NCBI RefSeq assembly: GCF_030936135.1
Contig: NC_082618.1
Location: 4,824,034 to 4,888,033, forward strand
Source of the DNA: Gavia stellata
Lineage: Eukaryota > Chordata > Aves > Gaviiformes > Gaviidae
Direction of reading: 5' to 3'
DNA: 64,000 nt
Shown: piece by piece, positions 1 to 13,400 of the stretch
Position numbering within the stretch: position 1 is the first letter of the stretch
How the letters are laid out: each line of letters begins with the position of its first letter
Position numbers and translations under genes: made by a program
The notes under the pieces: generated by a model
Told to the model about the DNA's origin: nothing
The model's input: only the letters and a program-made list of their open reading frames with translations
Database searches by the model: none

Positions 1-1327
1 TGCCTGATGGGCATCATCAGCTTTGCCAGGGATCCATCCAGCTGCCAGGGGAGCGGCGGGGTTGCTGCTGCATCCCAGGGATGGCTAATGTAGGGGCTGC
101 CGACCCCTTGGCTGCCCCACCAGGAAAGTGGGTGCAGCCCTTGGCCTCTGTTTAGCTTTTGGGGGTAAAATCCATTTGCAGCAGAGCACGTGGGCTTGGC
201 ACTCCAGGTTAGTGCTGCCGATGCTTTAGGCTTTTTCAAAAGAAATTTGTAGGCTACTTTGTTATGCCACCCTTGCTTAGTGGCTGGGAGTGCAGGAGGA
301 TGAAGCCTTTAGATTAAAATAGAGTGGTTTTTTTTTTTTAATCCTAATTTTTAAAAAACTTTAATTAAAAATGTTGATTATAAAGTGCAATGAATGTGCC
401 CCTGGGCTTCACTTTAATGGAGTTTGTCAGTGGGCAGAGCCCACCTGGGTCTTCCATCCCTCTGCTTCTGGTGGGCATTTAGGATTTTTGCAGCCGTGTT
501 AAAGACTAACTTCCAGTTTGGTATGGGCCACCAGCGGCCGGGGGAGCGCAGCTCGATGAACAGCGGTCTAAATCATGCAGGGAAAACAGGGTCACTTTGC
601 CAAGGCGCTGAAGATTGAAAATGGCCCAAATAGCTCAGGGACGTGCCTTGGGATGTGGATTTATTTGAAGGTAGTGTGTTTACAAGGTATAGAAACAGTT
701 GTGAGTTTTAATAATATCCGATTACTTCTAAGTAGAGCTCTTTGAGGAAATTGCCTGCCTTTTTTTATTCGCTCCAAAATTAAAGCACTTTAGCTCTTTG
801 AAAGCTTCATATTCTCCATCGTCTTTAATTTGGTCAGCATTGTGCTTTGACTTACAACTGGTACTTGTGCTGAGGCATCTCAGTTTGCTACCCTGGGCAT
901 CCAGGGTATAGCCCTTCACCTTGTACCAGCTCTCAGTAATTTCTGACCTTACAACTCTGGATTTGAACACGTAAGCTAGCAGTGAAATGCTGTGTCCCCT
1001 AACACCAGCTCTGGTCCCTGGTTTCATGTTTCTCACCAGGGAGACAATCCCATGTGAGGCTGAGTCTCTCTGGAAACAGTGAAGCCCTCTCCAAGGAGGG
1101 CGTGTGTGGGACCCTCTTGCAACTTAACACAACAGCTTCCTACACTAATTACTGCCATTTTGCAGAAAACCAACAGAGCTTTAACATCAAAACCCTGTGG
1201 TCTGTGATGCGGACTTATTCACAGCTCCTGCTGGCAAGGAGAGGAGTTTCAAGTCCTCTTCAGGACTGAGACCATGTATGAAACAATCCCGCTGACTTGG
1301 TTTGCCTTCCCCATGTCCCCTGTCCAG
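1..1327 (+). other. Intron sequence upstream of the first visible COL26A1 exon
   Basis: No exon resembling the Cys-rich end of the EMI domain or its following linker was found here, so the preceding exon is probably beyond the left edge. The stretch ends in a pyrimidine-rich acceptor at 1327. It contains small chance open frames only and no repeat I could name. Confidence 0.6.
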
Positions 1328-1481
1328 ATCCTTCTGCTCGAGGCTGCGGAGCGAAGCCTGCCGTTGGAAAACAACCTGCCAATCACCGGGACGACAGCCA
1401 CGTGGTACGATGATTTGCTACCAGATGCCTTTCCCCTGCTGAATCCTGGGACTGTCCTGAGAAAAACAGTGGGATCTGTTG
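1328..1481 (+). CDS. COL26A1: COL26A1 exon: linker between EMI domain and collagen block 1
   Basis: The exon is 154 nt, enters in phase 0 after a CAG acceptor and leaves one base of a Gly codon before GTAAGC. It encodes ILLLEAAER followed by an acidic, Pro-rich linker ([16 protein letters not shown]). Human COL26A1, as remembered, has LLLEAAER then TWNEDFLPDAIPL in the same place. Confidence 0.93.
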
Positions 1482-4400
1482 GTAAGCCTAACCTGCTCCT
1501 CACCAAATCACACACCCTACATACACAATTCCTATAGGGTAACTAAAAAGGAGGCTGTGCTGGTCTGCTGTAGTATTGGAAGCTGCAGGCGAGAGGGGTT
1601 GGAGGGAAACACTGGCAGCTCCTTCCCTCTGCTCTGTAAAGGAGAAGAGGGTTAAGATTTTCAGATGGGCAATTCCTCTCTTTTTTTGTGGGCACGTTTG
1701 CTGCCGTGTGTTTGATCCAGCAGGGAGCCGTCGATGGGAGCAGCCGCACTCGGGCTGCATGGTGCTGCGTGATGAGCGCAGGGCTGGCAGCCTTGCTGGC
1801 GTGAGTGGCTCCATGGCTACACTTTGCTTTGCACCCTCAGCAGGGACACCATAGCTTTGGTTTATGCAAACACTCGCTGCAAGATGGGATTGTGCTCAGC
1901 AGGAAAACCACCCTGCGGAGAGGCATTTTGATAGCTTTCAGCCTCTGTTTTAGGGTCAGAATCGGCATTATTTAGCTCTAGAGACAGGACTCCTCCAAAC
2001 CAGGGGCTGTTCAGTCTAAAGTTTTAATGTTGCCTCTTGTCCCTCCCTCTTTGCCAAGCTGTGAATGCAGAGGTGGTTGCACGCCAACACACATGCAGAC
2101 TCGTGGATGAGGAAGCAATTCAGTCTTCTCTGATCCCACTTCAAACCATCCTTTTAGCTGCAGCAAGCTGGGCATGATTTCCTCAGGGCCCTTTCCCACT
2201 GCCCGTGCAGGGATGAGGGTCACCCCTTTGCAAAGAGAGGGACTTTTGGCTTTTCTCTCTGTGTCTGTGCCCCTCCTTGAGTTAAGCCAGGGCAGAGCAG
2301 GCACGTTACTGGAAGAAAGCAGCTAAGCTCAGAAACTAACATGTTAAGCTCCATTTTGCCAGCCTTAATGGCCCATTGCTAGCCTCAATTTCTGTTGGCA
2401 CAAGCGCCGACTGAGAGCTGAATTCTGGTCTCAGGAAAGTTAGATTTCTATTAACCTTGGTAGGGCCACTATGCCTGCCTGTGCATTTCAGTGTACATGT
2501 TTTAAGTCCAAAGACTGTGGATTTTGAGGCCTGGATAGATTGAAGCATTCCTGAGGAAACTCCAGAGAGCCATCAGGATCACAGGGGGATAATTCATACT
2601 CACCCACTGAGCACCGAATGTAGTGTCTCCCCATCTGGGAGCGGTGTGAGGAGGTAGAGGACGGGGGTGTAAGGGTAATTCTTGTTTTTATTAGGAGGAA
2701 AAACTTTCCCATGAATAGCAACATCAGTTGCAGTCTGCATTATATTTTTTAAATTTACCATAAACACAATAGGCTGTTTTATGATCCCTCTTGTGGCATG
2801 AAAAAAAAATACACTTACAAGAAAATCTCCCTCTGAGCCCACTTGGCTAGACAGATCCCCACGCATTGAATTTCCTTGACCTTGGCATTCTCATTTCAAG
2901 ATCCCTGCTCTCTGCTTCCAAAGCCCTGTCTGTCAGTTGCTTTGCTTGCTCCCAGAGCAGTTCTTTAGTTCTTTATCCCCTATACGGCCTACTTTGCTTT
3001 TTTCTTCTTTTTTTTTCTTTTTTTTTCTCCAAGCAGTTTATTATGGCAGCAGACTTGGAGCAACCAACATAGACCAGATGTCGTCCATGTTTATAATTTG
3101 ACAGGATGCCACAACATGGAAGGAGGTTCACTAACAATATGTTCTGCAAAGTATTTTCAGAACCACAGTGACTGCTGCCAGGAACTGAATTAAAGCAGTT
3201 TCCCCCAGTGTCCATTATATGCTCATTCTGCCTTCTCCATGTCATTTATTTTTGCTGTCGTAGTATCTCTGCACCTGCACTTCACTGTACTAAAGTCAAT
3301 CTAGCAAAAGTACTGATGACTCTGTCCCTTCCGCTCAAAGTCCTCTCGTCTCAGAGGCTCTGTAAACACAACAATCTCCTCTCGCTCAGCAAGGAGCAGC
3401 AAATGCCACTCACCCAGGCAGTTATGCAAAACAGAGTGGATCTCCTGTAGCACTTGCATCAGGCTGACTCCATGGTCCAGTATCAGCACCCTCCATGCCT
3501 GCACTAAATCCGGGAGGTAGTAGTGATCACCTCCAAAAACCAGGTGATGTTGTCTGAGCTTAACGTGAGTCTGTCTTGTCAGCCAGACTTCCAGGCTGTG
3601 CGCTCAGCCGGCTGCATGCGTTACAGCCCTGCCTGCGCGCTACCAGCTGTAGTCCTTGCTTGCTGCTACCCTTTATTTTTCTAGCCTTGATTTATTTAAC
3701 CTAGCGTGGAATAACAACTCCAGCGTAATAAGTGGGAATCAGGCATGCACTGGACCATTTCAGCTCAGGACAGTGTCTTTCAGCAATTAGAAGTAATCAG
3801 TTAAGATGCTTATTGACATGTGATTGCCTGCTCAAGCCTCTACCCAAGCTCTGTGGACTTCAAATACTTGCTTTGCTAAGGAGCTGTGGGGATGTTTCAT
3901 GGATCTGGGTCCACATTTGGCTTCCTTCCCTGCCCACACCAGTTTCTATATACAATTCAAAGCCAGCCAACCAAAGGCACTGTGGATTTTGGGGAAATGT
4001 AGGGAATTTCACGCAGTTGGTTTAGGATGGTGGGGGACTGCCCATTTTGCATGATTTCAACACTGTGCAACCAAGTGTCTCAGCCGGATGGACTAAGGGC
4101 AGAATGTTTGTGCCTAACACAAAGGTGGTTGATATGGACTAGATGCTTTGAATGGCGGGAGTGTTTCTGGATGACCTTATAGCTCTGGGTTGGCTGACAC
4201 CTCTCCAGGCTGAAGTCCAGGAAAACTTGCTACCGTTTATTAGGGTAGTTATTTCTTCTGTGAGTGACAGGGCTGAGAATAGACAATCATTTAAAAGCAA
4301 TCAGAGCTGTTGAGACAGCTGCACCGCTGGCCTTTCTGATCAGCTTGTTAATCAACAGGATACATTTTAGTGAGTATTAAGAAAATATATATACTCTGGC

Positions 4401-7400
4401 TGAGCCAGTTGGCAGCAAGAGACCTAATTTTTCATATTTTTTCCTTTTTTTTTTTTTTAATACTCTGACCCTCTTAACTAGAGCCTAAAGGACACAGACG
4501 TGCGGAGGAGCAGCTAATATCACAGGGTAAGTCAATGGTTCCTGCTGTTTCCTCCTTCAAAGCACAACATGTTGCTATGCCCAGTCCTGTACATGATATG
4601 TCCCAAAAAGCAGAAGGGTCCTGTGGCTAGGAGTCCTCAGCGATTTGGACCCTCGCAGATACAGAGAGGCTGGGTTTCTTCTTTGGATTTTATCTGGTCA
4701 TGGTCTGCTCTGCTTAGAGAGGCAAAATGCCAGCTTTATCATCTTTGAGACATTCGGTTTCCCCAGCACACAAAGGACGGAAAGCACTGCCTGATGGAGA
4801 GGCAGTTCACTGGAGGACACGTGGCTAGAGCTAGCCGGACATGTGCTGAGTGACAGGGGAAAACACTGTTGCTATCTTACTAGTATTGCCTGCCAGGGAC
4901 ACCGAGAGCTGCTGGTGATGTTCTGGGCATCGTTTTGCTAAGCTCCATACAGAGAGTACCCTGCTCCTGTATGGAGAAATCCTTGGGGAAGGAAAGGGAA
5001 CAGATGGTGTGTTGCAGGTTAATGACAGGGCCAGGAAGAAAATCCAGGTCTCTGCACGTCTGATTTGGTCTTCAGCAGTAGAATGCTCACCCTCTGCCTT
5101 TTTTTTTTTTTTTTTTTTTTAAATTTTTCCCCATGGCTTTTTCTTTCATATTTTTGGAGGATAAATACTCGCCATGGGCTTCAGGTCTCTGAAAGCAATG
5201 CCACTGCAGCAGAGCTGACTTATGCCAGCTGAAAATGTGGCCTGTTCATTTCCCTCCCCCTTTTTCCCCGAATCCTTCCCTCTTTCTTATCCCTTTTGTG
5301 CTTGTCTCTTTTATGCTGGTAACACCATTTGTCACCAGTATGAGCATTTGCCTGATACATTACTCAGTGCTGCTTCTCCTAGTCTTTCCTTCAGCGCTTT
5401 CCACCTTCAGGGAAGTAAGTGCCACTTTCTTTAAAGCTCCGCTGCAGCAGCATGAGGATGCTAGCAGCAAATGATTGCTCTTGGTCTGCAGAAGTTCACA
5501 GGATTGAGTTATAAAGGTTGAACTGAAGGATTGAGGCCAATTTATACATGCAAGGAAATGTTTTGACCCACATGCAGCAGCACAGTCTGTTGTGCTTGCA
5601 AAACAGTGTTTCTGCTGTTCTTTCCTCTATGCTGGAAAGAATTTGCTGCAATAAAGTTTCAGGTGTGTTGGGGGTTTTTTGGTAGGGGGGAGAAGCTGTT
5701 TGCAATGCTGTGAACAAATGCTTTTGCTCTCTTAAATGGGCTCCTGATCACCTGCTTGAGCTTGCCAAGTACAGCATCCACTGTCAGGGAAGATCCATTA
5801 AAGGAGCCCCTCTAGTCACAGAAAAGTCTGCAGTTTGTGTCCTGTGGGTAAGCAAATTGATCCAAATTAAAACCTTACCTTAATTCCTTGTTCAATACTC
5901 AAATTAGATCATATCTTTTTTGATGACTGAATAAAACAAAAGTACAGGCACGCACTCCCACACAAAGCCTTTGAAAAATCTCATCTCTTCAGTCTGCCCA
6001 GTTTCACCATGGATTAGAGATGGATAGATTTCCTTTTTGTAAGAAAACATAATATGGACATCTCTCCAAAATGGCAAAAAGAGATGAGAGGAAGGGGAAT
6101 CTTTCAAGGGGGTCTAATACTGGGGTATTATTGCGTTGTTCTGAGAAATGCAGAGAGTTTGGATGAATGTCTGGGGGGGACGAGGTTTTGTGCCCCAGGT
6201 GAGCTGTCCCACACCTAGAGTGGGAACTGGATCCAAATGTGGGAGCTGCAAATCCGGTGAGCCTTGTTTTTTACTATGTAGCCCTGTTCCCTTTGGTACA
6301 AGCTGTGAAGGTGTTACTTGGCCAGCTTCTTTCTGTTTCTCCCTCTATTCCTGTCCATTCTTCTCCACCCTCTACATGCAGCAGGTTCTCTTCAAGAGGG
6401 TCCAGTACCTCTTCTGATACCAGGGAAGGGGAAGGACACTGCTTAAAAGTTCATCAAAACTTAACTTGTGCTCTGTTGGGTTGTGGTCATACATAATATA
6501 CAGACTAAAACTTAAAATCTGAGTGCACTATACTTTGCACTCAGGCAGATCTTCCTCTGGCTTTGTAGCATGCATCTGCCACTGCTTTCAAATACTCAAA
6601 GCCCTTTGGTAGCCCAGAAACCAGGAACCTCTGACTCTCTTGGCTCTGACAGTTAATACCTTTATTGTAACCATTAACCACTTAATCTGAGTAGACAGAC
6701 TAACTCACCCACCTCTCTAAGGTATTAAAGGCTTCGCTGATGTTTGCACAGTATTTAAGCGTATCTTTCCAAAGCAGCTACTACTTTTGTGAGCCAGACG
6801 CACAGTGTTTTTCTGAAAACCACTATAAAATTGGCAAGTGTTGTTCTTATTTTGATAGTCTAAAGAAAACAACAGTAAGATTTTATTTAGTGTCATCAGA
6901 AATAGTCACTTTCAGATTACAAATGCTGCCTGCACCTTTTGTAGGCTTACTGGGGGTCTGAGTGGACTTGCCAAGAAGCATCCCGCTGGGCTGTAATTAT
7001 TGTGTTACTGGTACTTCCAGATGGGTTTGCTCAGCACCCTATTCATTGATATAAATTAGTAACATCTAGTTACTTCAAAAGTGTGGGTGCATTAATTTCA
7101 GTTTGGGATGAAAAATGCTTGTGCACAGCATGGTACACTTGTTAGATGAATGAAAACAGGAGAAAGCGGGGAAAACATCTTTGATGCAGAATCTCTGGGT
7201 GGTATGTTTAGATCAGCCAGAGCAAGTGGGAGACAGGGTTTGATTTGCTTTTGCAAATGTATTTTGATACATTGGGATTACCGTGGAGCTGACACGCATG
7301 TCTGGACAAAGCTAGCAAAGGAGTGCTTGAGGGACCAGCCGGACCCTGCCCAGAGCCATTCAGACCTCGGGAAGGGGACAGCGTGGGCTTGGTTTAGCTT

Positions 7401-10400
7401 TGACCAGCACATCACAGCTGGAGGTACACATCCTGCTGACTTTTTGGGGTGGGCCTTGTGTGTGGGGTCGTGCTTGTTTCTTTAAAGATTGGAGGAAGAA
7501 GAGGAGAAGCAAGGTCCAGTCTGGCTCTTCTGCCCTACATACCAGCCAGCCCTTGTCACCAGTCCCACCCTGCCTGTGCAAAGCTGCGTTTCTCCCCCTT
7601 GCGTCTTTGAGTCCCTCTCCTCTGGTTTCTGGGTTGCTAAAGACCTTCTGACCTCAGCAGTGTCCTAACCTCTAACTAATGTCCTTTCTGAATGTTTTCA
7701 GGGCTGCCAGGACAGGTTGGTCCTCCAGGCCCTGTCGGACCAACTGGTCTTCCAGGACCACCAGGGCCAAAAGGAGAGAAGGGACAACCCGGTGAGAGGG
7801 GCCCGGCAGGGCCACCAGGTAAGTCCTGGAGGAGGGCAATGCTACCATGATAGGAGGTATTTCACTTTATACAAATTGTCTGTGACAAGAGATCATAAAA
7901 GGCTGGACACACAAGACGTTGAGCATCTTCAGTTGGTATTGAATCCATTCCAGTGAGTTCCCTGGGCACTGAAATCAGCCAGCAGCTCTCAGATCTGCAC
8001 AAGCAATGACAGTTGCTGGGATTTCCCATGGAGCTGGAGAGAGCTTGTCCCAGAAAGCTGCAGAGCAGGATCGTGATTCTCCATCCAGCTCAGGAGCTGT
8101 AAAAAACAGTCTCTGATCTGTCAGCCTTTGGAGAAGAGCGTTCCCTGTTTAACCCTCTTGCTGTGTGCCTGTTTTAACTCCCTTTTTTCTCCACTATTTG
8201 TGTCAAGCTGTCAGATGCCGGGATGTCAAACTAATGATGCTTTTGTCTGTTAAGGGAAAAGGTTATGAGGCCATTCTTTCAGACTACGCTCCATTCCTGA
8301 GCTAGGAGACTTTCTTCATCCCCAAAATGTTCCTAAATCTTTTGATGAAGGCGATACTACGCAATAGGTGCCAGACCTCAGGCTCTGTGCTTTCTATGTG
8401 TCTAAAAGGCTGTGCCTTGTAAATCTGAGCTCAGGAAAGAGTTGAAAGTTGGAGCGTGCTTTAAATGCGAGAGCAGCCCTGAATGCTTTTTGGCATTTTC
8501 TGGCAACCTGTCAATGGCTAAAGTCTGGCCAAGGATGTGTCTGCCTTTTGGTTTCTCAGTTTGCAACGAGAGCCTTCCAGCCCCACAGGAAGCAGAATAG
8601 GTCTGCTGCTGGGCTGACTGGGTTTCCGTTGTTCTTTCCGTGCCTTCCTGGCAGTAAGGTGACATACAGGTGTACGTGGAGGGAAAGAGAGTGAGCGGTG
8701 CTTGATTTCACACCTTGCTGCCTTTAGTTTATTGCTCAGCCTGGGAGAGGGGGGAGATTTTACTCTTTCAGGAATTAAGCTTCGCAGCACCTTTGAGCCA
8801 AGTAAGGCTACCTGCTTTGCAGAGGAAGGTGCTGAAGGCAAATAAGGGAAAATTGGGAAGCTGTTCCTATTTCCCCCCATGCCCCTAATTCCCACAATTA
8901 CAGTTCAGGACAGAAATCCTTTGTCTTCTCACTGCCTTTTTTACATGGTAGCATCATTAGCACATCCTCAAATGCACTAACATGTCCTCTCCTGCCTCTG
9001 CACAGGGCTGTTGGGACCTCAAGGACCGAGAGGACTTCCAGGAGAAACTGGGATCCCAGGTCCCCCAGGTCCTCCAGGGCCACCAGCCACCCCAAGCCTC
9101 CCTCTTACCTTCCAGCAAGGGGTTCTCTACTCGCTCCAGCCCACAGCAGAAAAAGAAAGTAAGTTTCCTCCTTGGTTCCCATTTTTTTCTGGTACATCAG
9201 CAGAGTGGGCAGGCACGGAGCAGCTCAGCTCTTCCTCCCACCTCCCCGCTAGGCTCTGCCAGGGCCCTGCCTTCCCTGGGAGCAGCTAGACAATCTGCCT
9301 CCATTGTGTGGGTCTCTGGGAAGTTCCTGTTCAAGATGAAACATGTAAGACTTAGAAGCTAGAGGGGGTCACCTTTCCAAAATGAGGAACTAAGTCACTG
9401 CTTTTCTAAAACCATCAGTGAGAACAGGGTTTGGGGGATTTATGGTTGTTCCCTGTGCCTGGTTTTCTGAGTTCATCATAGCTTTGAGGAGGCAACTTGG
9501 TGTCCTTTAAGCTTCTATCATGAGTAGCTGCTGTGAAGAGGGTCTCCAGTGAAATGATAGAGCTCAGGTAACATCACATGAGAGACAAGTGGGTAGAGAA
9601 ATACAGCAGTCTGGCCGATTAGGTGCTGATGCAACGAAACTGTGCTGTTGAGAGACCTCTTGGTGCCGCTGTTGCAGTGTTACAGTGCTCAGGGTTGCTC
9701 AGAAATGAGTAAGTACCAAAGGTTTGCAGCTCTGAAATTATATAACATAACAAGGACATCTGTTAAATGCATCTCTTTTCCTGCCCCCGCAGATGTGTCT
9801 TCCACCTGCGTTTCTGGTGCATCAACATTATCCCACATCCACGCAAAACACAGGATTACGAACTCGAAAGCCCAGACCAAGACTGTGATTTATCCCTTCT
9901 CTATAACTGGAGGGTCAGGGTTTCTTTGAGCCTATGGTGATTTAAAAATATATTTATTTGATTTGTGCTGTGCATGGCAAGAAAAGGCTTTCTAGGAAAG
10001 GCAGATCATGCACTTTTATCTGAGTGGTCTCAGATTTGGGCTTGATTCTTCCAGTCCAGTCTTGTGTAGCTGGCATCTAATAATGATAAAGCAGAGCTCA
10101 GCTGTATCTCCACTTGGCTTGTAAACTCCTGGAGCCCCAGCTCTGTTGGGTCTCCCATCTCCACTCCGCCAGACTTCAGCTGTGCCTCTTCCCCAGCTCT
10201 TCTGCTCACGTCCAGCTTCAAAGCTCAGTTGCATTAGTTACAGCCAAGGATTAGTAAGTCTCCCTGTGTCTGACAGTTTTCTACAGCTCTCCTTTCCCTT
10301 CCACCCACTCCGCTCTCCAGAATCCTTTTTTCCGAAAGTGAACAGATGTATTTTTAATTTGGGAAGAATTTTAACAGCTCAATTTCATATTCAGTTACTT

Positions 10401-13400
10401 AGAGCACATGGGCAGGATGAAATTAATTGTGGTTCAATACTAAGATTTTCACAAAATGTAGGTTGAGCTGCTGCGTTAAGAAAGTTTTGCATTACAGTCA
10501 CCTCACTGACTTACAGGATCACACCAAATGGTGCCATTCTGCATTCAGCCTTTTATTCCAAAGGATCCCTAAGGATGGTTTGGGTACCGCTCCTGCCCCC
10601 TGCCTCCAACCACCCTTTAAATTAAACTCTTTCTTGCAAAGTAGTGGATAAATTAAGAAGTGTATAAAGGCATTGATTACATGGCCTTCCCAGCTGATGT
10701 GTGAGAAGTCCCAAAATGGGAAGCGGATAAATGAGTGGATAAATATCTGTATTAACTCTGCCAACACTGGGCAGTGACAGACTCCCACATGGACTTGAGG
10801 ACTGTGAGTAAATGGTGACTGTTACATCCCTGGGGCAGCCCTGCACTTCTCACCCATATCTGGGGTGGATTTCTTGGTTTGCAGAAGGAGTAGCCCATAA
10901 TTTTATGACAATTTTTCTCATTTTAAAAATTTTTCTTAACATAAGTCTCACTGCAAGTGTAAGTTATCTATGTAGTCACAATAAAGTTACGGTAATATAA
11001 AGACCGTTTTTTTACAAAACTTACCATTTTGCTTACGTGTTGGCTGATTTTGCCTACCACAGGTTGGTGAAAAGCTGATCCTCTACGACCAATAGCCTTG
11101 TAAATTCTGGGTAGATTTTAAAAAAAAATTATTTATTTATTTTGAATGGAGCACATCTGAAAACTATAAACACAAGATTCCAGCTGCTGACAGCAGAGGG
11201 AAGCATATTCCTGGTAATGGGCATGTGCACCCACAGAGACGTGAGAAAGCTGTGTCAGATTATTAGTAGTAGTACAGTGTTTGGTTCCGCCTGAACATGG
11301 TTAATGCATGTGCCTTTATTAATCACAACAAGTTCTTGTTGGCAATGTTTATCAGCAGGCAGAAGCCAAAAATAGGGAGACAAATATTTTCTCATAGTTT
11401 CACTGTGCTGTGGTAAAGAAATTGGTCCCAGTTGTCTCCCTTCAGATCAGGTAGCAGAAAGAAATTAAGACAGGATTACTTCATTTCCATCCTGTCTCAA
11501 CAAATCAAGCCTATAATGGGGGAATTTATCCCTTAGAAACATTAGATGTAGGCCAGAAGCTAAACTTCTATACCCCACTGCTGAGGCTGCTGCTATAAGG
11601 ATCGCTTGCTCTCTCTGCCACTTAAAAATTAGTGGCTCAGGTATGTGGCCTAGAGTCAGCTCAGTCCTCTTTCTCATGCTAAAGCTAAGATAATTTTTAG
11701 GGAAAAGAGAAAAGAACGCAACTTTCACTCTGTTGAGAGCTGTGTTTTCTTACATCTCAAAGATTTCAGTCTGCAAAGGACACATGAGAGAACATTAACG
11801 TATTTTGCAGGGAGACCAAGGGGTAACTGAGGCACAGCAGGCTTGCCCGTGTGCCCAGCATGTCACTGGTAAAAAAGAGCATAGAGCAGAGATTTGCGAG
11901 TGCCTGCTGCCATGCGTAGCCCTTCCTGAGGAAGGGAGAACTGAGCAGAGGAAGTGAAGGGGAAGGAGAGAAGGATGGGAACGGCATTTGATTTAGAAAA
12001 CCATACTGATTGCTTTCAAAGCTCTTTGTGCCTGTGCCTCTGAGATGCCTTGCCACTCTGGCTGGACAAGTTTCACTGCCTTGTTCAGGGCATTTCTGTG
12101 CTGTTTCAGGTTTCCCCTTTGCAGGATGTTTGTGCTCTCTTCCAGAGAACATAGGTGCTCACATCTGCTCAGGTCAGACTGGTTGCACTCCTCCTCTTGG
12201 CTTGGCTAGGAGTTGGAAGGCTCCTGGAGCAAATTGTGTATCAAGGTCTTCTCAAATGAGGCAGGCAGTTGTCTGCTTTCTGCTTTGGTATATCCAGAAG
12301 CACTGAAACAGAATCACAGAATCACTAAGGTTGGAAAAGACCTGTAAGATCATCAAGTCCAACCATCAACCAACCCCACCATGCCCATTAAACCATGTCC
12401 CACAATGCCTCGTCCACACGTTCCTTGAAAACCTCCAGGGATGGTGACTCCACCACCTCCCTGGGCAGTTTATTCCAGTGTCTCACCACTCTCTCAGTAA
12501 AGACATTTTTCCTAATATCCAGTCTGAATGTCCCCTGGCACAACTTGAGGCCATTTCCTCTCATTCTATCACTTGTCACTTGGGAGAAGAGACCAACACC
12601 CACCTCTCTGCAACCTCCTTTCAGGTAACTGTAGAGAGCAATGAGGTCTCCCCTCAGCCTCCTCTTCTCCAGACTGAACAACCCCAGTTCCCTCAGCAGC
12701 TCCTCATCAGACTTGTGCTCCAGAATCCAGCCCTTGAGCCCAGCAGAGCTTGGGTCAGCGCAGGAGATGGCTGAGAAGGAAAGATTCCTGCTACCGTTTG
12801 TTGCTGGGGCTATTTTGTGGCTGCTATAACAACCTCCAGCTGCAGTGAGCCCCAGAATGTCCCCCTGTTTATAAAAAGAAGGGAGTTTATAAGGATATAT
12901 GAGTTCTTCCTGCTGCTTTATGAGAATATGGAGAGATTCTCTTGAAAAATGTGAGACTTGTGGTTTAACACACTTCAGTCCTGTTTCATTCACAGTCTGT
13001 TTCATTCAGAGCTCATTCTGGAAGGAAATCTTGATCTGAGTGAGTTTTGCCTGGCCAGGCAACTGAGGAAGGAGCCACTCTGGATTTCCTGCATGTCCAT
13101 ACTCCTGTGCTGCAGAGGCCAAAGCAGGAGCTCCTGAGCTCAAGGGCTGTTGAGCAGAGCTCTCTTCTGTGTCACAATTATGGAATCACCTTTCATAAAT
13201 AACTTTGAGTCAATTGTCAGGATAGGTGGATCTGTGGGAGTAACTCTGTCATCGTAAGAATGTGCCATTTAGCTGGAATGTTTTGTAACCCAAATCTTTA
13301 CCCCTGGCTTACCTCCAGCAGTAATTAAATCCTGGTTATTTGCAGCCCATCCTCTCCCCCTCTCAGTGGATGTGCATTTGATTTTGTTGACCACTTGTTC

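Larger units (their letters stand above)
1482..7701 (+). other. COL26A1 intron (6.2 kb)
   Basis: The intron separates the linker exon from the first collagen exon. It holds a candidate 45-nt cassette exon at 4482-4526, a MIR-like fragment at 5018-5100 next to a run of 22 T (5099-5120), and a stretch at 4230-4370 with homeodomain-type motifs. Otherwise I see only short chance frames. Confidence 0.8.

Noticed and set aside
728..1036. 102-codon minus-strand frame
   Set aside because: No recognisable domain, no splice context and no partner exon; consistent with chance.
8518..8895. 125-codon minus-strand frame inside a COL26A1 intron
   Set aside because: Low-complexity Ser/Pro/Arg composition without family resemblance, located between two well-supported collagen exons of the other strand.
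12388..13005. 205-codon open frame on the minus strand
   Set aside because: Its C-terminal 110 or so codons are the end of CR1 ORF2. The rest is unique intron sequence that happens to stay open, so it is not a host gene.
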